From Acanthaster planci (lineage: Eukaryota; Echinodermata; Asteroidea; Valvatida; Acanthasteridae): a stretch of DNA of 24,861 nt. Location: assembly GCF_001949145.1 (NCBI RefSeq), contig NW_019091432.1, positions 1,145,087 to 1,169,947 on the forward strand, written 5' to 3'. The translations under genes and the position numbers were made by a program. This document shows, piece by piece, positions 1 to 8,898 of this stretch (position 1 is the first letter of the stretch; every line of letters begins with the position of its first letter). A model generated the notes under the pieces. The model was not told the origin of the DNA. It ran no database searches and saw only the letters and a program-made list of their open reading frames with translations.

Positions 1-120
1 AAGCTCCAGGTCAGGTAAAATTCTAAAATACAATGGGTCATGGATTCTGGAAATCCCCTCATGCGAAATAAATCCAGACATTACATTAAGTTAAAGATTT
101 GTGTTACTCAGTGTTAGAAA
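1..120. repeat. dispersed repeat, copy A (cut by window edge)
   Basis: This stretch is repeated in the same orientation near the other end of the window (about 24032-24144). Shared blocks include 'aggtca', 'gaaattctaaaa' or close variants, 'aaatcccct', 'gaaata' and 'tccagac.ttacatta'. Identity is roughly 80% by eye. The left end is cut by the window boundary, so the true length is unknown. No protein or RNA signature was recognised. It is probably a fragment of an interspersed repeat family. Confidence 0.6.
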
Positions 121-434
121 GCTTAATTGCTTTTAAATTGGCACCTTCTAATTTTATCATGATGTAATGATTCTGTTTACATCCTTAGATGTTTTACCAA
201 TGGTACATTCCAAAGAACTGCTTGTGTATCACACAAATTTATTCACATTCATTGATCAAAAGAATTTGCAAAGCAGTGTATCCTAACAAAACATTCACAG
301 AAGTTAATACTGCATGTAAATCTGGAATGAACAGTTCATTTCAAGAACTTAAAGAGAACTGACGGACTCCCCCTTCAAGAAACAAGTTTAGGAAACTTTA
401 AACTTGGCACGGATTTTATAGGAGTCACGTGTAT

Positions 435-457
435 TGAGTTGTGGCAACCACAACTCA
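435..457. repeat. perfect 10-bp hairpin
   Basis: The arm tgagttgtgg (435-444) pairs perfectly with ccacaactca (448-457) across a 3-base loop. It lies 33 bases from a second perfect hairpin. It could be a cruciform or RNA hairpin, but its function is unknown. Confidence 0.6.
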
Positions 458-490
458 TTTCAATTGAGTTAAAGTACGTTCATGATCGCC

Positions 491-516
491 GCCATGATCG
501 TTTGCACGATCATGGC
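491..516. repeat. perfect 11-bp hairpin
   Basis: The arm gccatgatcgt (491-501) pairs perfectly with acgatcatggc (506-516) across a 4-base loop. A related word, catgatcgcc, lies directly upstream at 481-490, so catgatcg occurs twice before the palindrome completes. No family was recognised. Confidence 0.6.
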
Positions 517-1057
517 AGCGAGACCGCAGTGCATGTAACAAAACTGCATTCTAAACCTCATTTCCAGGTAGCTACAAATAATAGCTACATGCACAAGGGT
601 TTATCCACTATGAACACAGGTCAGGGGTCCCTTCATTTTCTCTGTTTTCTCTGATACAATCTAAATTCAGAATTTGTATCTTGACATTAACAGAAAAAAT
701 AACCTTTTACGCTTATTACAGTTGAGCTTTGAAGACAAATGACACTGCGCTCGATTTGGTTGCTTCCATGTTTATTTGAACAAATAAAACTACAGAAAAC
801 ATATTTTCCTCAGAGGTGCTCTTTAAAATCCTTTCGCATCTGATGATTGTGCAATACCTTACTGGAAATCCCATCCCCGCATGATGCAATGTCCACAGAA
901 AGATATTTTAGGCATGACGTACACTACCGGTATAAATTAGACCACACCCACTGACATCAGTGAAAACTCAACGACCAACCAGAACAGATTATCGCACGAC
1001 ACGAAATCTATTCATGAAAAATTTCCAAGTTAAATGTGCCACTTCTACCCAGATACA

Positions 1058-1170
1058 ATGCAAATGAACTATTTATGTATGCATAAATGCACATATCACC
1101 AATGTTGAATTCACAAAAGAGCAGTGACGAGTGGTATAAAAGGGGTGGTTCGGGAAGTCATTCGGCACTT
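1058..1170 (+). promoter_or_regulatory. candidate RNA polymerase II core promoter (octamer + TATA)
   Basis: A perfect octamer ATGCAAAT lies at 1058-1065. About 70 bases downstream is a strong TATA box, TATAAAAGG (1135-1143). An initiator-like TCATTC follows with its A at 1160, and an alternative CA lies at 1166-1167, giving 25-32 bases between TATA and start. The octamer is the known binding site of POU/Oct factors and is common in histone H2B and snRNA promoters. The possible coding exon at 1207 follows directly. TATA-like words are frequent in AT-rich DNA, so this is a prediction based on spacing and co-occurrence. Confidence 0.4.
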
Positions 1171-1206
1171 AGTAGCCTCCAAAGCTTTTTGAAGGTGAAA
1201 TCTACA

Positions 1207-1388
1207 ATGCTGTGGCCACCAAGTTTTTTTACTGAATATCAAAGCGTCACACAAAGCTTTACACCGTATGAGTTTGTTGCTGGCTATTCACCACACGTAG
1301 AACAACTTTTTATCGAGATGTCAATTTGTCAGAGATCAGCTTCGGAGGCTATTAAGTCACCAGAAGCCTCCAAAGCTCAATTGTGCCC
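1207..1388 (+). CDS. possible first coding exon, unknown protein
   Basis: The frame begins at an ATG with A at -3 (context acaATGc) about 45 bases downstream of the candidate transcription start. It runs 60 codons plus two bases to a consensus 5' splice site (CC|GTAAGT) at 1389. The encoded peptide starts MLWPPSFFTEYQ and contains PYEFVAGYSPHVEQLF. Its composition looks coding-like, but no family was recognised. Without splicing, the frame stops at once (TAA at 1390-1392, formed by the donor itself). The frame is also open upstream to an ATG at 1087, but that would lie before the TATA box. A 13-bp word, agcctccaaagct, occurs at 1174-1186 and again at 1365-1377. The phase at the exon end does not fit direct joining to the exon at 6460, so if it is real an intermediate exon is needed. 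Confidence 0.3.
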
Positions 1389-2733
1389 GTAAGTAATGAT
1401 TGTTAAATTTTCATGAATTCACCTGTAAGTTAAGAAATAGTTTTTGAAATACTGGGCTAAATAAAGAAGATTTGGTGAAGTGCTTCCAGGTACTGTAACT
1501 CATCAGTGGTTCATGAATCTTGATCTTCAGCCATGCATATTACATCAGAAGTATTTGATGAGCTGGCTGATGAGGAAAGTTACCAGAGTTTGGTGTTTAA
1601 GTCTCTCTCAGTGAGGACTTAAGTCTGCATTAGGACAGTTAACCAGATCATGTGCTATACAGTTAACATGGTGACTTCCCACTTGACCGTGCAAATCTCC
1701 ACAGTATTTCGAACTTTTTTGTGTTTTTCTCCCATTTCAAAACTTAACAAACAATGCATGATGTTTAATTAAGCGCTAACAATCATCTGCAAACAATTCA
1801 TCATTCCTGCGCACAAATAAATACAAATAATTGATTGAATTGACAAATCAACATGAAGCACTAATTTAAACACTACAAATTGTCAATCCAGTTGCTGTTG
1901 TGACCATCCAGGTCAACATGGCATATTAACACTTCACTGACATACATGTATATGGTAAAATGCAGATTTATGCCACCAGAAAATGTAAATTTTTGAAAAT
2001 GGATGCCACCACTTCTGAAAACCTCAACATTCACTAGCAGAACATGGAAAAATTTGTGTTGTCCACTTTTGAAGCTTCAAAGTCAGCACATGAACTTTGA
2101 CACTGGAGTGAAATTCAATTTCTACACGCTACTGTATTTGAAGTTCAGGAAAATAAAATCTACCTTATAGAACCGCCTTTGTCTCTGGTGCTGACACGAT
2201 TTTTAAGAGCTGACACGACTGTTTTTTTTTCCCTCTGGTAGGCTGACCCCACCAATGGCGGACAAATGCCTTTCACATCAGGACAAAGAGAATGACGGAC
2301 AACTCTCACAGGTAAATGTACTTGTATATGCATGCTTAAAAAAGAAGTCATTATGTTAAACAAAAAGAATGCAGGGTGGATCACACAAGTTTGAAAACTA
2401 TTATGGCTTACACAAATTTACATATAACAGAGTTATTACAGAGTCCTGTGGTGGTTTTAGTCTCATAGGTTTCACTGCAATGGCACACGTATATTGAGGA
2501 CTCCAAGACACATGAGGAAAAGAGCATGTACCGGTACCAGCACTGATGAATACTGTCAGTGTTTCATGTAGCCAAAACTTATGCACAAAAGGAAAACAGG
2601 TGTGGACTCAGGTGAAAGGTTCATAGAGAGAGAGAGTCGTAGACTTGGGGTTATGGTACATGTTCGTGCAACAATGGGAAAAAGTTTAAGTCAGAAAATA
2701 GACTCGGAACGTTTCCTTGACATAATGTGCAGT
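1389..2733. other. no gene recognised
   Basis: AT-rich, possibly intronic, sequence downstream of the candidate splice donor. Frames on either strand are short and unlike known proteins. A short GA run lies near 2625-2637. No repeat structure was recognised. Confidence 0.5.
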
Positions 2734-3475
2734 AGGGCTGAGTCACTCTGAATAACTCACTAATCGAATATTCAATAATAGTTTTTCATGTCTAGGAGCT
2801 TCTCCAGCCACAATTTAGGAAGATTTAAGAGATGACCAATACTTCTTGCTCCGTTGAAAATGTCTATTCAGTGCTTTTAAATTTTTAACGAATAAGGTAC
2901 TTTCGAATCGTTGTAAGATTTTTGTCCTTTTTCGTTTGAATCTGTTTGAAACAAATCTTCATAGTGTATTTTTCTCATTTAAAACAAAAGAAATTTCTCC
3001 CTTTTTATGATTTTTTAATTTGAATACTCGAATTCAAGAAGTGATATTTGAATATTCAAAAATATTCAAAAATCCCATGTACCAAAAACATACAGTCTGC
3101 CAGCAGTTTATAATGCACAATTCAACACATCATTCTCAACCTGTAACGGAGAAATTTCATGTGAAGTCTGTTTGAGGTAATAAAAGAAAAATGTCAACGC
3201 GCCCCAAGTATCTAAAAAAAAGGTGGGGAGGGGTTTACCGTCCTACGTTAGGGTGATGTTGGTAAAACTATACAGTTAATTAACTACAGCTGCTCTTGCC
3301 CTGATAATTTGCAATGTGGCTTTGCTTTCGCATTTTGTTTCAAACAGGAAGTCACAGAATGTGCCACATCACACAACCTGAGATCTCCTGAGATTAAACA
3401 CAACATGACAGAACATGTAAATTTGAATTCTTCAATTTTATTTACTGAATCCCACGTATTCTCCAACCACACTTT
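2734..3475. repeat. duplicated repeat block, copy 1 (MITE-like part plus near-identical part)
   Basis: The block has three parts shared with 4780-5646. Part A (about 2897-3055) resembles about 4783-4930 at moderate identity and holds GAATATTC-type words. Part B (3071-3278) is almost identical to 5067-5275. Part C (3331-3475) is almost identical to 5501-5646. The left edge begins agggctgagtc (2734). Copy 2 has the complementary-looking end gcatagccct at 5001-5010, so part A may be a small DNA transposon with AGGGCT-type terminal inverted repeats. Bases 3279-3330 are unique to this copy. No protein was recognised. Confidence 0.65.
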
Positions 3476-3760
3476 ATTACACAAACTTATTTTCTTATAA
3501 ATTGATTCTGTCCATAAGAGACCAGAATAAAATAGTTTTGATATTGACTTCTAATACTGGGAAATACAAATCAATTTGAATCATCTCTTCTGAATGCCCA
3601 ATGAGGAAATCAATCACAAATGATGTTGACACCAAACCAAACTGACAAGCTCAACTATCTCTTTTGCAAACCATCCTGTCCATTCTACACACTTGCGTGT
3701 ATAACATACATGTAGTTAACCACAGGTACAAGTAAGATAGACATGACCAAAGATCGTATA
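3476..3760. other. no gene recognised
   Basis: AT-rich spacer between the duplicated block and the GC-rich inverted repeat. Only short, unrecognisable frames. Confidence 0.5.
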
Positions 3761-3973
3761 GCGCCGCGTAGCGGCGCAAGATGGTGAACTTCACTGTGAA
3801 TACACGTAAAACATTGGAATCGCATGGGCGCCATTTGAGCAAGCGATACGCCTGCGCAATGCACATTAACGCACTGGCGCAGGCGCCGCAGCAGGCACGT
3901 GCACCTGGTGAGCCTGCGCCTAAGCATTACCATAAACTGCGCAGGCGTATCGCTTGCTCAAATGGTGCCCATG
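3761..3973. repeat. GC-rich inverted-repeat element
   Basis: Arm 3823-3858 (catgggcgcc...cctgcgca, 36 bases) pairs with 3938-3973 with one visible G/T-type mismatch, around a loop of about 79 bases. The loop is rich in GCGC and CAGGCG words. Just outside lies a second perfect palindrome, gcgccgc-gta-gcggcgc (3761-3777). The GC content contrasts sharply with the AT-rich surroundings. It may be a foldback/MITE element or a structured regulatory sequence. No transposase or RNA family was recognised. Confidence 0.6.
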
Positions 3974-4088
3974 GTAATTACACCTTTACAGTATACAATA
4001 TTTGGACATGACATGATAGGCTATGTATATTGTACATCACCCATACCACATCTATGTGTTCACTGCTTCCTCTGCACTTTACCCACAG

Positions 4089-4175
4089 AGAAAAGAAAAG
4101 AAAAGAAAAGACATTTGGAACCTGACAGTTGATCTTTGTGGCAGTGCAAAGAAACCATGTCACCCAGCAGTTCAG
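4089..4175 (+). CDS. possible 29-codon internal exon, unknown
   Basis: A pyrimidine-rich tract ending in cacag (to 4088) precedes 87 bases that are open in one frame and end at CAG|GTATGT, a good 5' splice site at 4176. The frame encodes a basic start (RKEKKRKD) followed by IWNLTVDLCGSAKKPCHP. It is phase 0 at both ends, which matches the phase at the candidate acceptor before the large exon at 6460. The first 20 or so bases are an (AAAAG) microsatellite, which weakens the case. No homology was recognised. Confidence 0.25.
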
Positions 4176-4779
4176 GTATGTATGTACATTTTAATCCTAC
4201 CATTCTAAAATCAGACATTTAACCGCCTACAGAGAATGTGAAATCAGAAAACCGGAGGACTGCCAGAATTAAATTTTTCATTCTAAGAATAAACAAATAT
4301 GACCAAGTGACTTCCCCATTGGCCTTGTTTTGTGACACTTGAAGAGGGTAAATAGGAATGTGTATCTAAGCAACTTTCAATCTCTTATTTCTAAATTTCT
4401 TTTTGGTTATTCCCCATGAGGAAGTGTTCTCTTCCTCTTCCAGGGCACTTCTGCAATCACCATTTACGCCACAACTGCATTCATGGGGGTGGAACCCAAG
4501 ATTTGCTCGTTGAAAATTCAAAAAAGCTTTGCTCACTGTCGTAAACTGAACTAAACAGTATTTTAATAACCAAAATTTACATTAACAATTTGTGTCAACA
4601 TAGTGGCACACCACCAGGAAGATCTCTCCACACAGTATTTAGGCAAATATTGGCAAGGATTTCATCACCATTGAATATGTAATGAATACTAAAAAGTTAA
4701 GTCTGTCAACACATGTGGCATCGGTATTGCCTTATTTAACTCTAAGAGTTCTCTATCATTTATTGTATCAGCATTTTAC
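4176..4779. other. no gene recognised
   Basis: AT-rich sequence between the possible small exon and the second copy of the duplicated block. No protein, RNA or repeat was recognised. Confidence 0.5.
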
Positions 4780-5646
4780 TTTTGAATCATTGTAAGATTT
4801 TTGTCATTTTTTCATTTGAATCTGTTTGAAACAAACCTCCACAGTACAATTTTTCTCATTTAAAACCAAAGAAATGTTAACCTTTTTATGAATTTTGCAT
4901 TTGAATACTTGAATTCAAGAAGTATGAATATTTTTATTTTATACTTCATTGGAATATTTTATTTGAATATTCAATAATCCATTGAATATTTGGATATTCG
5001 GCATAGCCCTTATGTACACGGTAATCGAAAAAAGGCATTCCTACCTACAAAGAACTCTAGTTCAATAATCCCATGTACCAAAAACATACAGTCTGCCAGC
5101 AGTTTATAATGCACAATTCAACACATCATTCTCAACCTGTAACGGAGAAATTTCATGTGAAGTCTGTTTGAGGTAATAAAAGAAAAATGTCAACACGCCC
5201 CAAGTATCAAAAAAAAAGGTGGGGAGGGGTTTACCGTCCTACGTTAGGGTGATGTTGGTAAAACTATACAGTTAACCCCCCGTCATGCTTTTATTTTGAT
5301 TTTTACACGGTCTCCTCTTTACTGATGTTGGTGAATGTGGGTCGTTTGCGGCTGCCCGAGGCACCCTTGTATGCCATCGGCTCAACCATGTTTAAATGTA
5401 TTCATTTTTCCACACTTAATGTCTTCATTGTACAGTGCATTTGAGCATGTCTGTGAAATTTGTGCTTTATAATGAATGAATAAATTATTATTGATTATTT
5501 CTCATTTTGTTTCAAACAGGGAGTCACAGAATGTGCAACATCACACAACCTGAGATCTCCTGAGATTAAACACAACATGACAGAACATGTAAATTTGAAT
5601 TCTTCAATTTTGTTATTTACTGAATACCAAGTACTCTCCAACCACA
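4780..5646. repeat. duplicated repeat block, copy 2
   Basis: Direct repeat of 2897-3475, about 2 kb downstream. Part B (5067-5275 against 3071-3278) differs at only a few positions over about 205 bases. Part C (5501-5646 against 3331-3475) is also nearly identical apart from a 3-base indel. Part A (4783-4930) is clearly more diverged. This copy carries an extra stretch at about 4931-5066, including gaatatttggatattcggc followed by atagccct, which looks like the right terminus of a small inverted-repeat transposon. An unrelated insert at 5276-5500 replaces the unique bases 3279-3330 of copy 1. Confidence 0.7.
5276..5500 (+). mobile_element. insert resembling a non-LTR retrotransposon 3' end
   Basis: This segment interrupts the copy-2 duplicated block exactly between parts B and C. 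It contains gcggctgcccgaggcacc and ends in ataatgaatgaataaat followed by tattattgatt. Short A/T-rich tandem tails of this kind are typical of 5'-truncated LINE insertions. No open frame was recognised. The family was not identified, and the direction is inferred from the tail. Confidence 0.45.
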
Positions 5647-6414
5647 TGATATTGACAGTTTGGGTGGCCTCTTCTTGACACGGGTTTCTTATTCTCGCGC
5701 TTGAACGGCGGGAACACAACTCAAGAACACTGTTCTCCGAACAGGATCACACACCACCTCCTCATCAGGGTTTTACAAGAACACACAAGAAAACTCGTTA
5801 GATTTTGATTTTTGAACAGCTGCAAACATGGCAAAAAGTAGAGTGATGGCTTACAAAGCCAGAGACAATAGGAAATTTTGCAAAAGTAACACCAATTATT
5901 CTCCATAAAACAGAAATGAATGTTCCTGTTTAAACAGAAAAGAATTCAGCCCAGTTATCCAAACGTTAACTCTCAAATAACGTACATGGATGCCATATTG
6001 CATGTTGCTTGTGACTAACTACCAGCAACAACCAGTTGTACGTTCCCCCCGTTTGAGCGGCTGACCCAAGAACAACAAATCAAGCTGTTTGTGAACATAG
6101 GAGAACAAGTCACCTGAACTCGGCCAAAGTTGCACAGAGCCACCACTCTGGCAAAGACCTCTGCAGTGATATAACTAGATGTCCGGTCCAAGGGCACCCA
6201 GAACCCCCCCCCCCTCCCACCAGCCTTGGACAGGATAGCATTCTTTTTTTCAACGACAGTATTTGTGATAAATATTCTCTCACTTTGGTAATACCGAAAT
6301 ACTCTCTCAGGCTACACTGAATGCAATCAAATTAAGGACATTTTTCACATTAACTAATGAAACCATGAAAGTGTTCCAAATAAAATTTGAAACAAGGTGT
6401 CTTTCGTTCTTTTT
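5647..6414. other. no gene recognised
   Basis: Intronic-looking or intergenic sequence upstream of the large exon. A C-run lies near 6205-6220. Minus-strand frames are short and unlike known families. Confidence 0.5.
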
Positions 6415-6459
6415 TAACTTCTCCTTCTCCATTTTTAAATTTTTTATCTCCTGCATTAG
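6415..6459 (+). promoter_or_regulatory. candidate 3' splice site for the large exon
   Basis: A long pyrimidine tract (ttctccttctcc, atttttaaattttttatctc) is followed by CTGCATTAG at 6451-6459. The AG falls exactly before the first in-frame codon of the large open frame, whose only upstream in-frame stop is this TAG. That position is what an exon boundary would look like. Pyrimidine-rich stretches are common in AT-rich DNA, so it remains a prediction. Confidence 0.45.
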
Positions 6460-8898
6460 GTATTACAACATCGGGGGGATTTCAACATCAATCCGTTGCA
6501 GAGAGTTCCTAAAACGTTGAAGGGACCTGTGTTTAAACATGGTCACACAATGCTGATGAAAAAATCAACTCATATCACAAAAAAGTCAGAAACTTTGACT
6601 AAAAATATACTTTTAACTGATGATTTCAGAAAAAAATATTTGAAAAGATATACGGACACTGAATTTAGTTCACTGTTTATTAGTGCCAACGATCTAAACA
6701 AAAACTTTTTTAAAATTAATGACTATCTACTACAGCTTGCTTATCGGTGGACAGTAATAGGACTTTCCGAGACATTTCTTAAAAATTGTGATCCGCCGGT
6801 GCATCTTTGTGACTATACTTTCATTGGAGATAACAGAGAAACAAAACCAGGTGGAGGGGTTGGGCTTTATGTGCATAATCACATCCATTTCAAAGAAAGA
6901 AGAGATCTTACAGTGCAAGTTGAAAAGAGTGAGACACCATGTAATTCGATTTTTATTGAAATAACAGAAATGAACATTATAATTGGTGTAATTTACAAAC
7001 CACCCTCTGTCAATTGCTATAAATTTGTAGAGTCTTTAGACAAAACTCTTACTCAGATAAACCAAGACAACAAAGTATCTTTTATAATGGGGGATTTCAA
7101 TATCAATCTGTCCGAGGAAAAAACCATTCAACAAATGTTTAAGGAAACTCTACGTAAACACGATCACACAACACTGATCGAAAGACCAACTCGTATCACA
7201 GAAACATCGAAAACTTTGATTGACAATATAATTACAAATGTGGCCCATGCAAAAGTGCCAGTGGACACAACCAGTGGAGTTCTTGTCAGTGATGTTTCAG
7301 ATCATCTTCCAATATTCCAGGTGTCTACTTTTGATGTATCTTCTGATCATGATGAAAAATTGAAGCTTGACACACAAATATGTGAAAACGAACCACAGAA
7401 AACAGATCTGAGCAATGCCTCCGCACATAAAAAACAAATTATGGAAGAGAATGACCTCCCATTTCGAAAGGACTTGTGGAACACAAACAAGATCAAAAAA
7501 AAGAATAAAGAAAAGGAGGAATTATATTTGAACTATTTGAAAAGTAGTAACCAAGAAGATAAAGAAAAATACGTCCAGAGTCGAAATAATCTTGAAAGAT
7601 GGATAAGCAAGACTAAAAGTGATATTTACATAAATGAATTGTGTCATTATGACAAAGTATGGACAATTACCAATCAAATGCAAAAGACCTTCAAATCTGG
7701 CAAACCTTGTGCATGCACCTCTGAAGATGTCATTCCACGTGAAATAATATCTGTCTCTAACAGCCCATATCAATCCACCAATCAACCTGATCACAGGACA
7801 AAAGGGGATTCTGTAGAAACACTTCGGGATGGCCTGCTCTTTACATATACAACATTTAAAGAGATTGAAAAACTAGTTGACCGGATTATCAAAGACAATG
7901 CCCATTTTGGTTTACATGAAATTTGTCCGCAACAGGCGAGAGAAGTCATGACTGATATCAATGTATCTCAGCGCCTGAGCAAAATTATCAACCAATTTTT
8001 AAGAGAAGGAATTGCCCCCAATTATTCCATCTCAAGTTCCTTAGACATAGTTTCTAAGCAGGGGAAGGCCATGGAAGAATGCATACCGTCAGGATGTTCT
8101 GATGAAATTTTGGAAAGGATTGTTTGTAATAAAATAAAGAATTTCTTTGACAAAGGCATAGTAAACCACAACAATCCATATTTGTTTGAAACTGAAAAAG
8201 TAAAAAAAATGGCATACCTTCTTAACGAAGTACGAAAAGGTCTTCGCAACAAAATCTCCCCTGTGGGTGTATTCTTTTATCTAAAGCAATCAGGATTAAA
8301 CCAACAAATCCTCTCAAATAAATTAAAGAAATGTGGAATGAGTGGAACTCTTTTAAACTTGATTGTAAGTTATTTTAAAAGTAAATATCAAAATACCCAA
8401 AGCACAATTACACATAATTCATGCTTGCTAGACCTACTGTATGCCATTGTTATGACTGATATCTCCAATTTTCCTGTTATTGTAAATAAGAATGAAATAG
8501 TTGTAATTTTTGTTGATGAAAAGAAGTGGAAAAAATCAACAAGGCAAAAAAAACAGAAAGAAGCCCGGGAAAATCTTTACAATCAATTAGAAGAAAATGG
8601 GCTTTCCATAGACAGATGTTGTTACATACGGTTTAAAAATGAGGAAAACAATGTTAAACCTGTAAAAGACCAAACAGCACCAAAGGTAACCAATGAGAAA
8701 ATCAAACGTGTTGACAAAACAACATTCTGTGGGAGAAGTATTGATTCTGGCTTAATCTTTCACATTGGTGATGAAATGCATGTTTGTGAAGAACAGAAAG
8801 TCATTGATGAGTGTAGAAAACAAGATTTACTTCCTCCTGAAGTCCTCACTGCTGCACAACTTTGCAGCATGAAAAGTCAAAACGTGGAATCAGATTAA
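6460..8898 (+). CDS. LINE-derived endonuclease/pseudo-reverse-transcriptase protein (possible domesticated gene)
   Basis: The open frame runs from 6460 to the TAA at 8896-8898, about 812 codons. The first ATG is at 6550 (782 residues). Residues below are counted from 6496. Residues 1-45 repeat a stretch of the endonuclease (GDFNIN just upstream, then HGHT..., STHIT...). Residues about 60-285 form a complete LINE-type EEP (AP-endonuclease-like) domain: N65, SETF with E92, GGGVGLYV (119-126), IYKPP with Y167, GDFNIN with D200/N202, and SDH with D269/H270. A basic linker at about 330-400 contains LYLNYLKSSNQEDKEKY, like the neck of LINE pol proteins. The RT-like region, about 460-790, keeps LSKIINQFLREGI, LERIVCNKIKNF, NEKIKRVDKTTF and LPPEVLT. 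The catalytic motifs are lost: motif A is FFYLKQSG with Y595 where Asp is expected, the motif B PQG is absent, and motif C is FVDE (D674/E675) in place of FADD. The fold looks like the CR1/Jockey side of the LINEs. No stop or obvious frameshift is seen. Polymerase activity is very unlikely, but nuclease activity is possible. The alternative is a young or fortunate pseudogene. Confidence 0.8.
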   Translation, partial: VLQHRGDFNINPLQRVPKTLKGPVFKHGHTMLMKKSTHITKKSETLTKNILLTDDFRKKYLKRYTDTEFSSLFISANDLNKNFFKINDYLLQLAYRWTVIGLSETFLKNCDPPVHLCDYTFIGDNRETKPGGGVGLYVHNHIHFKERRDLTVQVEKSETPCNSIFIEITEMNIIIGVIYKPPSVNCYKFVESLDKTLTQINQDNKVSFIMGDFNINLSEEKTIQQMFKETLRKHDHTTLIERPTRITETSKTLIDNIITNVAHAKVPVDTTSGVLVSDVSDHLPIFQVSTFDVSSDHDEKLKLDTQICENEPQKTDLSNASAHKKQIMEENDLPFRKDLWNTNKIKKKNKEKEELYLNYLKSSNQEDKEKYVQSRNNLERWISKTKSDIYINELCHYDKVWTITNQMQKTFKSGKPCACTSEDVIPREIISVSNSPYQSTNQPDHRTKGDSVETLRDGLLFTYTTFKEIEKLVDRIIKDNAHFGLHEICPQQAREVMTDINVSQRLSKIINQFLREGIAPNYSISSSLDIVSKQGKAMEECIPSGCSDEILERIVCNKIKNFFDKGIVNHNNPYLFETEKVKKMAYLLNEVRKGLRNKISPVGVFFYLKQSGLNQQILSNKLKKCGMSGTLLNLIVSYFKSKYQNTQSTITHNSCLLDLLYAIVMTDISNFPVIVNKNEIVVIFVDEKKWKKSTRQKKQKEARENLYNQLEENGLSIDRCCYIRFKNEENNVKPVKDQTAPKVTNEKIKRVDKTTFCGRSIDSGLIFHIGDEMHVCEEQKVIDECRKQDLLPPEVLTAAQLCSMKSQNVESD

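Larger units (their letters stand above)
121..1057. other. no gene recognised; AT-rich with two short hairpins
   Basis: Apart from the hairpins at 435-457 and 491-516, no coding region or RNA gene was recognised here. Open frames are short, lack good starts and resemble no family. A CACGTG E-box-like hexamer lies just upstream of the first hairpin. Confidence 0.5.

Noticed and set aside
3284-3484. Minus-strand frame conserved between the two duplicated copies (also 5495-5719), with a 3-base in-frame indel
   Set aside because: The DNA itself is nearly identical between the copies, so a shared frame is expected. The protein resembles nothing, and the frames diverge outside the repeat.
1207-8898. 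Direct splicing of the exon at 1207-1388 to the large exon at 6460
   Set aside because: The first exon ends with two extra bases, and joining it at 6460 shifts the frame and soon meets a TGA. An intermediate exon would be required.
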